From Roseivirga pacifica (GTDB lineage Bacteria; Bacteroidota; Bacteroidia; Cytophagales; Cyclobacteriaceae), in contig NZ_FOIR01000001.1 of NCBI RefSeq assembly GCF_900111145.1, positions 751,501-815,500 of the forward strand: 64,000 nucleotides of DNA, read 5' to 3'. Shown here piece after piece: positions 16,825 to 25,802 of this stretch. The first letter of the stretch is position 1, and the number at the start of each line of letters is the position of its first letter. A model generated the notes under the pieces. The model was given only the letters and a program-made list of their open reading frames with translations. It did not search any database and was not told the origin of the DNA. The translations under genes were made by a program, and so were the position numbers.

Positions 16825-18069
16825 ATGAGAAAAGTGCTGCTGTTTGTAGGGGTTGCCGTGGGGTTGATCATTATCACCACACAGGCAAAGGCTCAAACCA
16901 ACATGTTTATGTATGGCGAAGTAATTACCATTGACGGTGATCGCTACCAAGGCTTTTTGCGCTGGGGAACCGATGAGGTTTACTGGCACGATATGTACAA
17001 CGCTTCTAAAACATCGAACGATTTTAATCGCTTTCTTTCTAGATCAGAAAAGGCTGAAATAGAGCAAAAGAGCTCCGGAAACGGCTGGTCTGGCATTGCT
17101 GCGGGCGTTTTAAGTATTTGGGAAGACAAGTACTCTGGAAGCAACCACCAGTTCGACACCCGATTTGGCGACATCAGTTCCATAGAGTTCCGCAGAGGTT
17201 CGCGGGCATTAATCAAGCTTAAAAACGGGGTGGTGTTAGAAGTTGGTGGCACAACCTACAGCGATATTAACCCAGACATTCGCCTAATGGACGATGAGCT
17301 TGGGGAAGTAACACTCAAGTCGAGCAGAATAGAACAAGTAAACTTTTTGCCGAGCCCAAATAGTGGCAAAGCATTCGGCACACCAATTTATGGAACGGTA
17401 AACGCAGGTCGTAAAGGTACTTTTTCGGGCATTATTCAGTGGGATAATGACGAGCGATTTAAAGAGGATATTCTGGATGGAAAAGATAGAGACGGTGATA
17501 AAAAGATTCCGTTTGAAAGCATAAAGCGCATAGAAAAAATGCGAAGCGGGGTTGAAGTAACCCTACATTCTGACCGCAAGTTTTACCTTACCGGCAGCAA
17601 CGATGTAAACAGCGAGAACCGCGGCATTGTAATGCTAATTCCGGATGTTGGGCAGGTTAAAATCCCTTGGAGGGAATTTAACGACCTAGAAATTACCGAA
17701 GGCAATTTTGAAGGCTTTGCTTACAGCGATTTTCCGGTATCGGAAGGGCTATCGGGTACGGTGGTTACCGTTGATGGCGATGAGTACACTGGCTTGTTGG
17801 CCTACGATTTGGACGAAGCTTGGGAGTTTGAAATTTTGGATGGAAACGATGATGATGTGGAGTATCACATTCCGCTGCGAAACGTTAAAAACATTATTCC
17901 TAAGAACTACAGCTACTCATCGGTAATACTCAAAAACGGTATGAACCTGCTATTGGGCGGTAGCCGCGATGTTGACGAGGACAATGATGGGGTGCTAGTT
18001 TTCACCTCGAAAAATGATGACCCAGTGTATGTTCGCTGGTCAAAAATTGACGAAATTATCTTCGATTAA
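16825..18069 (+). CDS. Secreted triple-repeat protein A, flanking a LytS/LytTR pair
   Basis: A 414-residue exported protein with a clear signal peptide (residues 1-24, ending AKAQ). ATG 16825 is chosen because it starts the signal peptide. The mature protein consists of three divergent repeats of about 110-145 residues. Each opens with a strand pattern G-V-x-T-x-D-G-x-x-Y-x-G (for example MYGEVITIDGDRYQG, LSGTVVTVDGDEYTG), continues with an acidic loop (ILDGKDRDGD, ILDGNDDD) and ends with an IPW/RW strand. Asp-rich loops such as SNDVNSENRG and SRDVDEDNDG suggest calcium binding. I do not recognise the family. A paralogue (20269-21492) lies beyond the kinase/regulator pair, and the kinase GTG is 11 bp after this stop. 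Confidence 0.85.
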   Translation: MRKVLLFVGVAVGLIIITTQAKAQTNMFMYGEVITIDGDRYQGFLRWGTDEVYWHDMYNASKTSNDFNRFLSRSEKAEIEQKSSGNGWSGIAAGVLSIWEDKYSGSNHQFDTRFGDISSIEFRRGSRALIKLKNGVVLEVGGTTYSDINPDIRLMDDELGEVTLKSSRIEQVNFLPSPNSGKAFGTPIYGTVNAGRKGTFSGIIQWDNDERFKEDILDGKDRDGDKKIPFESIKRIEKMRSGVEVTLHSDRKFYLTGSNDVNSENRGIVMLIPDVGQVKIPWREFNDLEITEGNFEGFAYSDFPVSEGLSGTVVTVDGDEYTGLLAYDLDEAWEFEILDGNDDDVEYHIPLRNVKNIIPKNYSYSSVILKNGMNLLLGGSRDVDEDNDGVLVFTSKNDDPVYVRWSKIDEIIFD

Positions 18070-18080
18070 ATCAGCTATAA

Positions 18081-19097
18081 GTGGCCTTTTTTCGAAAGAA
18101 CCTTATTCAAATAATTGTTAGCGTAGTATTGGTAGGTGGTGCTTTTTTGGCGCTTTACCTTACCAATGCCTCGCGCGAACTGTACCTTACAGCAGGCTGG
18201 ATCACCACCACACTTCTGCTTATTTGGGCTTCGAACAAACTGCTAACCCGTAAGCTCGACAAGCGGTTACCTTGGTTAAAGTATGGCAACAAGCGGTTTT
18301 ATTGGCAGTTGGGCTTGGGCATTTTACTTTCACTGCTCATCATCAACATCAGTTATTTAGTACTCAAGTTCGGACTTACGCAAGATCCGCCCGATGAAAT
18401 TCAGGTGATTAGCATGAACGTAATTGGGCTATTGGTACTGCTACCGCTTATTTCGATCAATTTTGGCATTCAGTTTTTAAGCAATTGGAAAAACGCACAA
18501 TTAAAGGCAGAGGAATTTCAGAAAGAAACCATTAAAGCCGAGCTGGCCACACTCAAGCACCACCTCGATCCACATTTTCTGTTCAATAACCTGAATATTC
18601 TTTCTTCGCTTATTACGCTAGACCCAGATCTATCGCAAACCTATTTGGAAAAATTTGCCGAGGTGTATCGCAACATTTTGCAAAGCAGCAAAGAGGAACT
18701 TGTTACGCTCAACCAAGAATTGCGCTTTATCACTTCTTACCTTTACCTGCTCGACATTCGGTTTGAAGACACCATACAGACATTTATAGATGTAGATAGC
18801 AAAGAACACCTAAAGTATTTGCCGCCATTAACACTACAAATGCTGATTGAAAACGCCATTAAGCACAATACCATTACTGAGGTGCGACCTTTGAAGATCT
18901 ACATTTCGAGCCAAAATGGGTTTATCTCAATTAAGAACAACTATCAGCCTAAAAAGGTGGAAGCCCGAAACAGTGGTAAAACCGGACTTACCAACATTAA
19001 GAAAAGATATTCCTATTTTACTGATAAGGAGGTGCAGGTATTTAGCAACCCCGATAATTTTATAGTAAAAGTACCACTGATTGAAATGGAGGGGTAA
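18081..19097 (+). CDS. LytS-type sensor histidine kinase
   Basis: A 338-residue kinase with four predicted transmembrane helices in the first 140 residues and no sizeable extracellular domain. The phospho-His motif is LDPHFLFNNLNILSS; the ATPase has MLIENAIKHN (N box) and a short G box (GKTGLTNIKKRY). The start is a GTG 11 bp after the stop of the secreted repeat protein, which suggests one transcript. The cognate LytTR regulator follows after 38 bp. The signal is unknown, but its genomic link to two secreted repeat proteins suggests they are its output or its sensor. Confidence 0.92.
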   Translation: MAFFRKNLIQIIVSVVLVGGAFLALYLTNASRELYLTAGWITTTLLLIWASNKLLTRKLDKRLPWLKYGNKRFYWQLGLGILLSLLIINISYLVLKFGLTQDPPDEIQVISMNVIGLLVLLPLISINFGIQFLSNWKNAQLKAEEFQKETIKAELATLKHHLDPHFLFNNLNILSSLITLDPDLSQTYLEKFAEVYRNILQSSKEELVTLNQELRFITSYLYLLDIRFEDTIQTFIDVDSKEHLKYLPPLTLQMLIENAIKHNTITEVRPLKIYISSQNGFISIKNNYQPKKVEARNSGKTGLTNIKKRYSYFTDKEVQVFSNPDNFIVKVPLIEMEG

Positions 19098-19135
19098 AAC
19101 GGATAATACCGTCTCAAAAATAGAAGCTTTAAAAA

Positions 19136-19891
19136 ATGAAAGTAGTTGTTTTCGAAGATGAAAAGTTAGCCTCAGAAAGGCTGATACAATTGTTGCAGTC
19201 CATAAGACCCGATGCCGAAGTTTTAGCATCGATGAAGTCGGTGGAAGCAGCATTGCTATGGCTCGAAAACAACGAACAACCCGACCTGATCATCAGCGAC
19301 ATTCAGCTGCTCGATGGCACCAGCTTCGAAATTTTTGAGCAACACAAAATCGAGTGCCCAGTCATTTTCACCACAGCTTTCGATGAATACGCCATCAAGG
19401 CGTTTGAGGTGAACAGCATTGCTTATTTGCTTAAGCCAATTCAGAAGGAAAAGTTGGAAGTTGCGCTCAGCAAACTGCAGGCGCAACAATCATCGGCCAG
19501 TAGTTTAGATATTGACAGCATACGCGAAATGCTGAAGAGCGAAACTGTGGAATATAAATCGCGATTTCTGGTAAAACTGGGCCAGCGCATTCGTGCTATT
19601 CCCGTTGAAAAGATCGCTTATTTCTATTCGCAAGACAAACTCACATTCTTGGTCACTTTCGAAAATCAAAAATACCCAATTGACCAAACGCTGGAAGAGC
19701 TTGACGCACTGCTTAATCCGAAAAACTACTTCCGTGTAAACCGTAAGTTCTTGGTGCATTTTGATGCCGTGGCAGACATTCACCCTTACTTTAAAGGCCG
19801 CGTAAAACTTGGCTTAGAACCACAAATTGATGAAGACATTGTGGTAAGCTCTGAAAAAACCCCCGTATTTAAGCAGTGGTTGGATAGTTAG
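19136..19891 (+). CDS. LytTR-family response regulator
   Basis: A 251-residue regulator. Receiver domain with acidic pocket FEDEK, phospho-acceptor Asp in LIISDIQLLDG (about residue 54) and Lys in YLLKPIQKE. The LytTR domain spans about residues 140-251 (VKLGQRIRAIPVEKIAYFYS, NYFRVNRKFLVH). It pairs with the LytS kinase upstream. A short shared sequence upstream of both flanking repeat-protein genes (TTCCCGATTC) could be a target, but this is only inference. Confidence 0.93.
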   Translation: MKVVVFEDEKLASERLIQLLQSIRPDAEVLASMKSVEAALLWLENNEQPDLIISDIQLLDGTSFEIFEQHKIECPVIFTTAFDEYAIKAFEVNSIAYLLKPIQKEKLEVALSKLQAQQSSASSLDIDSIREMLKSETVEYKSRFLVKLGQRIRAIPVEKIAYFYSQDKLTFLVTFENQKYPIDQTLEELDALLNPKNYFRVNRKFLVHFDAVADIHPYFKGRVKLGLEPQIDEDIVVSSEKTPVFKQWLDS

Positions 19892-20268
19892 AGAAAGACC
19901 ATTCTATCCCCATACCTAGGCCAGACCAATCGGATATTGAAGCGCTAGCTTTATCAGTTTCACTTTTCCGTCTGACCTACGGTACTGACGGAAAGCCCCA
20001 TCAGTACCGCAGGTCAGATGGGACCCTATAACAAAAAGCCTCTCAATTAGGCTCACAAACCGTTTTGCCTCCATTAAATCACCCCCCTTGTTTTTCTGAT
20101 TTCTGACAACCAATCAACTAACCCCCAATCAGGCATTCCTATTCAGTATCCACTCTTCCCGATTCGGCACTAAAAATCCCCGATAGAACTGCGAGGTATT
20201 TCTTGCGAATTCATAAAAACCCACCTTTGATTCAGTTAATTACAAAACATCAAATCAAAAAAAAGGTC
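19892..20268. other. 377-bp intergenic region with an inverted palindrome pair
   Basis: No convincing gene is present. The region holds a BIME-like structure (19965-20022, listed separately), a TTCCCGATTC motif at 20156 shared with the upstream region of paralogue A, and TCAGTTAAT at 20232-20240, which fits a LytTR half-site pattern, before the start of paralogue B. Confidence 0.6.
19965..20022. repeat. Inverted pair of REP-like palindromes (BIME-like)
   Basis: Hairpin 1 has stem TTTCCGTC/GACGGAAA (19965-19972, 19987-19994); hairpin 2 has stem CCCATC/GATGGG (19997-20002, 20017-20022). Their 14-nt loops are complementary at 13 of 14 positions, so the pair can also form one long hairpin of about 20 bp (19968-19988 with 20001-20021). 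Confidence 0.75.
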
Positions 20269-21492
20269 ATGAACTCAAAATTTAAAACACTCGCTTTAGC
20301 CCTGGTTGCATTGGTCATCAGCCTGGGTGCTAAGGCACAAGATGCCGCACTTATTTATGGAAAACTCACTACCATAGATGGCGATACTTATACCGGTCAG
20401 ATTAGGTGGGGAAAAGAAGAAGCCTACTGGACAGATCTATTAAATGGTACCAAAGAAGAAAACGACAACTATCGTTACCTATCGCGAGAAGATCGTGATG
20501 AATTGCGCGATCGAAGCAGAGTAAGAAGCAGCTGGGGTGGTTTCCGAGTAAGCTGGAACTCTGACGACTATCGAACAACGCACGAATTTCAAGCCCGATT
20601 TGGCGATATTTCCAAATTGGAAATCACGCGTAGATCCGAAGTAAGGCTCACCATGCGCAATGGCGAAACGATGTATGTAGATGGCGGATCGAACGACTTT
20701 GGGTCTGACATTCACGTAATGGATGCTGAGTTAGGCAAAACCACTTTCAGATGGAGCAGGGTAGAATCGGTAGAATTTATGGACACGCCAGCATCATTCG
20801 AAAAAATGGGCGATGTACTCTACGGAACGGTAGAATTCTATGGTGGCGAATACAAAGGTGTAATTCAGTGGGACCACGATGAGCGATTATCAACCGATAT
20901 TTTAGATGGTGATACCCGCGATGGTGATGTAAAAATCGAATTCGGTAACATTGCATCCATTGAAAGAGAAGGAGGAGGAAGCCAGGTATTGCTAAAATCG
21001 GGTCGCGATATGTACTTGAGAGGCTCTAACGATGTAAACAGTGAAAATCGCGGCATTATCGTTACCACCGAATTTGGTCGCGTAGATATTCCATGGAGGG
21101 AATTCAAGAAAGTGACTTTCTCTGATGCACCCGCCAACCTACCGAGCTACAGCAGTTTCGCTAACATGAAAAAGCTTTCGGGAACAGTAAAAACAACTGA
21201 CGGTAAAACGCTTTCTGGAGAATTGATTTACGACTTAGACGAGGAGTACGGTTTTGAAATGCTGCAAGGCGAAGATGACAATGTAAAGTACATTATCCCG
21301 ATGGAAAACATCAGGAGCATCGTACCGAAAAACTATGAGTACTCTACCGTAACCATGAAAAATGGCACAACAGTTACCATTGGCGAAGCCCGCGATGTGA
21401 GCGAAGACAATGACGGTGTGCTGGTATTTACTGGCAGTGGCGACCCAACTTACGTGCTGTGGGAAGACATAGAAGAAATTACGATCAACTAA
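20269..21492 (+). CDS. Secreted triple-repeat protein B, paralogue of A
   Basis: A 407-residue exported protein with a signal peptide (residues 1-23, ending AKAQ); ATG 20269 is chosen for this reason. It is collinear with protein A over its whole length, sharing the opening IYGKLTTIDGDTYTGQIRWG, the RFGDIS segment, WDHDERLSTDILDG, the block GSNDVNSENRGI and the ending EEITIN. It has the same three-unit layout with Asp-rich loops. The two probably arose by duplication, with the LytS/LytTR pair between them. Function is unknown; exported, possibly calcium-binding surface protein. A bidirectional terminator follows. Confidence 0.85.
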   Translation: MNSKFKTLALALVALVISLGAKAQDAALIYGKLTTIDGDTYTGQIRWGKEEAYWTDLLNGTKEENDNYRYLSREDRDELRDRSRVRSSWGGFRVSWNSDDYRTTHEFQARFGDISKLEITRRSEVRLTMRNGETMYVDGGSNDFGSDIHVMDAELGKTTFRWSRVESVEFMDTPASFEKMGDVLYGTVEFYGGEYKGVIQWDHDERLSTDILDGDTRDGDVKIEFGNIASIEREGGGSQVLLKSGRDMYLRGSNDVNSENRGIIVTTEFGRVDIPWREFKKVTFSDAPANLPSYSSFANMKKLSGTVKTTDGKTLSGELIYDLDEEYGFEMLQGEDDNVKYIIPMENIRSIVPKNYEYSTVTMKNGTTVTIGEARDVSEDNDGVLVFTGSGDPTYVLWEDIEEITIN

Positions 21493-21521
21493 AGAATTTT
21501 AATTTTCATAGGTCAAGTTCC

Positions 21522-21553
21522 AAAAAGGTCAGGACAGCCGTTCTGGCCTTTTT
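21522..21553. terminator. Bidirectional intrinsic terminator
   Basis: An 11-bp stem with one G-U pair (21522-21532 with 21543-21553) has A5 on the left and T5 on the right. It separates the convergent repeat protein B and oxidase subunit III-like genes. Confidence 0.85.
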
Positions 21554-21556
21554 AGT

Positions 21557-22183
21557 TTAAAAACTAAATAGAAAGTAAAAGAAAACAACCACCCAAACCA
21601 CATCTACAAAGTGCCATGCGCTGGTGAGTAGTTTAAAGCGCACTTTTTGGTATGGGTTGGTAGCATACAGCAATTCCTTCACGGCATCTTTAGAGGTTTT
21701 GTGGCACTGCATAAGCAAGTACAGCAGGTAAACCATAATGCCGAGCACGTGCGCAACATGCAAACCCGAAAGCACATAGAGATAAGCGCCAGAACGTTCG
21801 CCAGAAAACAGTATTTGATGGCTTTGTAGTTCACGCCAGCCTAAAAACTGCAAAGTGGAAAAGGCCAACCCGAGCAAAAAAGTAATGCCGAGCCATTTCT
21901 TCAATTCCTCCTGATTATCGGCTTTGTACATTGGCAAAACTTTGGCCACCGAAAAGCTGGATAACAGCATTACAAACGTACTGACCACAAAAGATTTGGG
22001 AAATTCCATGCGGATAAGCTCTAGCTGAGGCGGCCGGGCCACGGCAAAAGCTACCAACAAAAAGAAGAATAGAATGCCACTACCTACCATAGCCACAAAC
22101 AGTATGATCTGGTGTGGATGCAACTCCTCCATTTTCTTGAAGGTTTCCCTTCGCAAACTCACACGTTTTTTCTCCTGTGGCAT
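21557..22183 (-). CDS. Cytochrome c oxidase subunit III-like protein
   Basis: A 208-residue integral membrane protein with five predicted helices, the length and pattern of the short heme-copper oxidase subunit III. Family features include HPHQIILFVAMVGSGILFF, GAYLYVLSGLHVAHVLGI with its conserved His, and the final helix TSAWHFVDVVWVVVFFYFL. Subunit III stabilises proton-pumping oxidases. The catalytic subunits I and II are not in the window, so this is an orphan copy, perhaps serving an oxidase encoded elsewhere. Monocistronic, ending at the bidirectional terminator. Confidence 0.87.
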   Translation of the reverse strand: MPQEKKRVSLRRETFKKMEELHPHQIILFVAMVGSGILFFFLLVAFAVARPPQLELIRMEFPKSFVVSTFVMLLSSFSVAKVLPMYKADNQEELKKWLGITFLLGLAFSTLQFLGWRELQSHQILFSGERSGAYLYVLSGLHVAHVLGIMVYLLYLLMQCHKTSKDAVKELLYATNPYQKVRFKLLTSAWHFVDVVWVVVFFYFLFSF

Positions 22184-22232
22184 GACTTACGCATCAATAA
22201 TTCTACCAACTCATTATTACTTTTTTCCCTAA

Positions 22233-22281
22233 CCCTAAAGGGTAAACAAAAGGAATTGATCCTCCCCCTTTAGGGTCGGGG
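22233..22281. repeat. Pair of CCCTAAAGGG-class palindromes
   Basis: CCCTAAAGGG at 22233-22242 and a related inverted copy CCCCCTTTAGGGTCGGGG at 22264-22281 lie in the gap before mfd. A third member is at 53181-53196. No gene is seen in this 274-bp gap. Confidence 0.55.
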
Positions 22282-22427
22282 TAAACACTCAAAACCAATT
22301 GAAGTAGTGTTCCTTTTTTCATTAAATGCCTTTTTTGCATAAACTCATTTACGCGCAAAAGGGTTTGTAAACTGTTGAATTAATGTAGGATGAATGAACA
22401 GGTAATTTACTTCGCCTGAATAATCGC

Positions 22428-22435
22428 TACATTTG
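22428..22435 (+). promoter_or_regulatory. Bacteroidota-type -7 element (TACATTTG) before mfd
   Basis: TACATTTGCA fits the TAnnTTTG consensus and lies 22 bp upstream of the mfd start. Confidence 0.5.
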
Positions 22436-22457
22436 CACCCTTGCAAAGTTTTACGGT

Positions 22458-25400
22458 TTGAAAGTAAGAGATTTTCTAAGAATATATCGCGAAGACGCAG
22501 TGATTCAGACGATCGCTGAAAAGCTAAAGCCCAACGAGGGCGGAAAACTGCGCTTAAAAGGTTTGGTTGGCAGCTTAGATGCCGTGGTAGCTGCTGCTGT
22601 TTATCAGCTCAATAAACAAACCATGATTTTTGTGCTGCACGACAAAGAAGAGGCGGCCTACTTCCACAACGACCTGCAAAACCTGATGGGCGAAAAAGAA
22701 GTGCTGCTTTTCCCTACCAGTTACAAAAGGCCTTACCAGTTTGACGAAACTGAGAATGCCAACATTCTAATGCGTGCGGAAATCCTAAACCGCATTAACC
22801 ATAAAGCCAGCTCGGGAGAGTTGATCGTTACTTACCCCGAAGCGCTTACGGAAAAGGTAATCAACAAGAAATCGCTTAGCTCTAACACTTTCTCAACCAA
22901 AATTGGTGAAAAGATAGACGTAAGCTTTTTAACAGAGCTTTTGCAAACCTTTGGTTTTGAGCCAGCCGACTTTGTTTACGAGGCAGGTCAATTCTCTGTG
23001 CGAGGCGGAATTATTGATGTGTACTCTTATGCACACGAGCTACCGTACAGAATAGAGCTTTTCGGAAATGAAGTGGACAGTATTAGAACCTTCGATCCCG
23101 TAAGTCAACTTAGCCAAGAAACGGTTAAGGAAATCAACATCATTCCAAACATTCAAACCAAGTTGTTGGAAGAAACGCGGCAGTCGTTCCTAAGCTTTAT
23201 TCCTAAAAACACCAAGGTTTGGTTTAAAGACTATCAGCATACGCTCGATACCATTGAGAAGTATTTTGCCAAAGCAGGCGGTAGTTTTGATGAAGTGCTT
23301 TCGGTTACCGACACGCAAGTGGTGCTTAGCCCTGAAGAGCTTTTTGAAACCACTGATTCATTCGAAAAAGAAATAAACCACTACCATCAGGTAGAGTTTG
23401 GCAACCGGTTCTACGCCCAAGCAGATTTTGAATACCCCTTTGATACAGAGCCACAACAGTCATTTAATAAGAATTTTGATCTGATTGTTGAAAATCTTTC
23501 AGAATGGCAAGTAAACTCGACATCGTTAATTATCGCAGCAGAGTCGCCTAGCCAAACAGATAGGCTGGACACCATCTTTACCGAACTTGATCCCAACATT
23601 AAATTTCAGCCATTACAAATTGGGTTAAGAAAAGGCTTTATTGACAAGCAGAGGGATATTTTGTGCTATACCGATCACCAGCTTTTCGATCGTTTCCACA
23701 AATACAAAACCAAAACAAAGCATTCAAAATCGAAGGCGCTTACACTAAAAGAGCTTCGTTCGCTACAGCCAGGCGATTACGTTACCCACATTGACAATGG
23801 CATAGGCCGATTTGCCGGAATGGAGAAAGTAGATGTAAACGGAAAGATGCAAGAAGCCATCCGTTTGGTCTATCGCGATGATGATTTGCTATATGTAAGT
23901 ATTCACTCGCTGCACAAAATCTCGAAGTATACTGGTAAAGAAGGCGTGCCCCCAGCCATGAGTAAACTAGGCTCGCCAGAGTGGGAAAACAAAAAGAAAA
24001 AAGTAAAGGGTAAGGTCAAAGACATTGCCAAAGACCTAATTCAGCTTTACTCTAAACGAAAAACAGCCCCTGGTTTTGCATTCGATAGAGACGGTTATTT
24101 ACAAGCAGAGCTAGAGTCTTCTTTCATTTATGAAGATACACCAGACCAAGCCAGCGCAACAGAAGACGTAAAGGCCGATATGGAACAGCCACACCCTATG
24201 GACCGATTAGTTTGTGGAGATGTAGGCTTTGGTAAAACCGAAGTAGCCATTCGAGCAGCGTTTAAAGCGGCTGTTAATGGCAAACAAGTGGCAGTACTTG
24301 TGCCAACAACTATTTTGGCCATGCAGCACTATCGCACCTTTGCCGAAAGGTTGGCCAACTTCCCGCTTAAGGTGGAATACATTAACCGTTTTAAAACCAC
24401 AAAGCAGATAAAAGAGACCCTGCAGCGCGTTAAGGAGGGAAAAACAGAAATTTTAGTTGGTACCCACCGCATCGTGAATAAGGATGTTCAGTTTAAAGAC
24501 CTTGGGCTTTTGATTATTGACGAAGAGCAAAAGTTTGGGGTGCGCGTAAAAGATAAATTGAAGGAGTTCAAAGTAAATGTGGACGTGCTAACGCTTACGG
24601 CAACACCAATTCCGCGAACACTGCATTTCTCTTTAATGGGTGCACGCGATTTGAGTGTTATAGCCACTCCTCCGCCAAACAGGCAGCCGGTTACTACCGA
24701 GCTGCACACTTTTAATGAAACGCTACTGCGCGATGCAGTAAGTTTTGAGCTAAAGCGTGGCGGACAAGTTTTCTTCGTGCACAATCGTATTAGTGATATT
24801 GAACAGGTCGGAAACATCATTCTTCGTTTGGTACCAGATGCGCGCATTGGTATTGCACATGGCCAAATGGACGGTGCCACGCTAGAAAACCGCATGGTTA
24901 AGTTTATTGAAGGTGAATATGATGTGCTCGTTTCTACGAACATTATCGAATCGGGGCTTGATATTCCGAACGCGAACACCATTATTATCAACCATGCGCA
25001 CATGTTTGGGCTTTCCGATTTGCACCAAATGCGTGGTCGTGTGGGGCGTTCTAACAGAAAAGCCTTCTGCTACATTCTTACACCGCCAACCATTGGGCTT
25101 TCGTCCGATTCGCGTAAGCGTTTGAGTGCGCTTGAAGAATTTTCTGATTTAGGTGATGGCTTTAAGGTGGCCATGCGCGATTTAGACATTCGTGGAGCCG
25201 GAAACCTGCTTGGTGCAGAGCAAAGCGGCTTTATTTCAGATCTTGGCTTCGATATGTATCATAAAATTTTGGATGAAGCTGTACAGGAACTGAAGGAAAC
25301 GGAGTTCAAAGATCTCTTCCAAAAAGACTTGGTAAAAGAAGCTGCCAAGGCCGTAACACAGGATACTACCATAGAAACCGACTTGGAAATTCTTATTCCA

Positions 25401-25802
25401 GACAATTACGTTTCGAATATTTCGGAGCGCTTAAGCCTTTATTCAAAACTGGATAACATTCCGAATGAAGAAAAGCTCCAGCGTTTTATTGAACAGATGA
25501 TTGACAGGTTTGGGCCTTTGCCAGAATCGGTTGAGCAGTTAATTGAAACCGTGCGATTGCGCTGGTTGGGCGAAAAATTAGGCTTTGAGAAAATAGCACT
25601 GAAAAACGGTGCAATGAAGTGCTACTTTGTGCCATCTGAAAAAGAGGCCTATTTCCAATCGGAAATCTTCGGTAAGATCATTGCTTTTGTGCAACAGCAG
25701 CCAAAGCGTTTTAAAATGCGCGAGTACAAAACCCGCTTAATTTTAACGGTTAGCGATGTTTCTGCAGTAAAACAGGGTATCGAGCTACTAGCAGCAATCT
25801 AG
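22458..25802 (+). CDS. mfd: Transcription-repair coupling factor
   Basis: A 1114-residue ATP-dependent translocase that removes RNA polymerase stalled at DNA lesions and recruits UvrA. Domains in order: UvrB-like N-terminal region (residues 1 to about 340, with SYKRPYQFDE and GQFSVRGGIIDVY), RNA polymerase-interaction domain (about 430-510, PGDYVTHIDNGIGRF), superfamily 2 helicase with Walker A GDVGFGKTE (about 588) and DEEQ (about 686), second RecA lobe with ESGLDIPNANT and QMRGRVGRS, and the C-terminal TRCF domain. Length is normal. The start at 22458 is a TTG codon. The gene ends overlapping the convergent next gene by 4 nt. Confidence 0.96.
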   Translation: MKVRDFLRIYREDAVIQTIAEKLKPNEGGKLRLKGLVGSLDAVVAAAVYQLNKQTMIFVLHDKEEAAYFHNDLQNLMGEKEVLLFPTSYKRPYQFDETENANILMRAEILNRINHKASSGELIVTYPEALTEKVINKKSLSSNTFSTKIGEKIDVSFLTELLQTFGFEPADFVYEAGQFSVRGGIIDVYSYAHELPYRIELFGNEVDSIRTFDPVSQLSQETVKEINIIPNIQTKLLEETRQSFLSFIPKNTKVWFKDYQHTLDTIEKYFAKAGGSFDEVLSVTDTQVVLSPEELFETTDSFEKEINHYHQVEFGNRFYAQADFEYPFDTEPQQSFNKNFDLIVENLSEWQVNSTSLIIAAESPSQTDRLDTIFTELDPNIKFQPLQIGLRKGFIDKQRDILCYTDHQLFDRFHKYKTKTKHSKSKALTLKELRSLQPGDYVTHIDNGIGRFAGMEKVDVNGKMQEAIRLVYRDDDLLYVSIHSLHKISKYTGKEGVPPAMSKLGSPEWENKKKKVKGKVKDIAKDLIQLYSKRKTAPGFAFDRDGYLQAELESSFIYEDTPDQASATEDVKADMEQPHPMDRLVCGDVGFGKTEVAIRAAFKAAVNGKQVAVLVPTTILAMQHYRTFAERLANFPLKVEYINRFKTTKQIKETLQRVKEGKTEILVGTHRIVNKDVQFKDLGLLIIDEEQKFGVRVKDKLKEFKVNVDVLTLTATPIPRTLHFSLMGARDLSVIATPPPNRQPVTTELHTFNETLLRDAVSFELKRGGQVFFVHNRISDIEQVGNIILRLVPDARIGIAHGQMDGATLENRMVKFIEGEYDVLVSTNIIESGLDIPNANTIIINHAHMFGLSDLHQMRGRVGRSNRKAFCYILTPPTIGLSSDSRKRLSALEEFSDLGDGFKVAMRDLDIRGAGNLLGAEQSGFISDLGFDMYHKILDEAVQELKETEFKDLFQKDLVKEAAKAVTQDTTIETDLEILIPDNYVSNISERLSLYSKLDNIPNEEKLQRFIEQMIDRFGPLPESVEQLIETVRLRWLGEKLGFEKIALKNGAMKCYFVPSEKEAYFQSEIFGKIIAFVQQQPKRFKMREYKTRLILTVSDVSAVKQGIELLAAI

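Noticed and set aside
22233-22281. CCCTAAAGGG palindromes as an intrinsic terminator
   Set aside because: No T run follows either hairpin, and related copies occur at 53181, so a dispersed repeat is the better reading.
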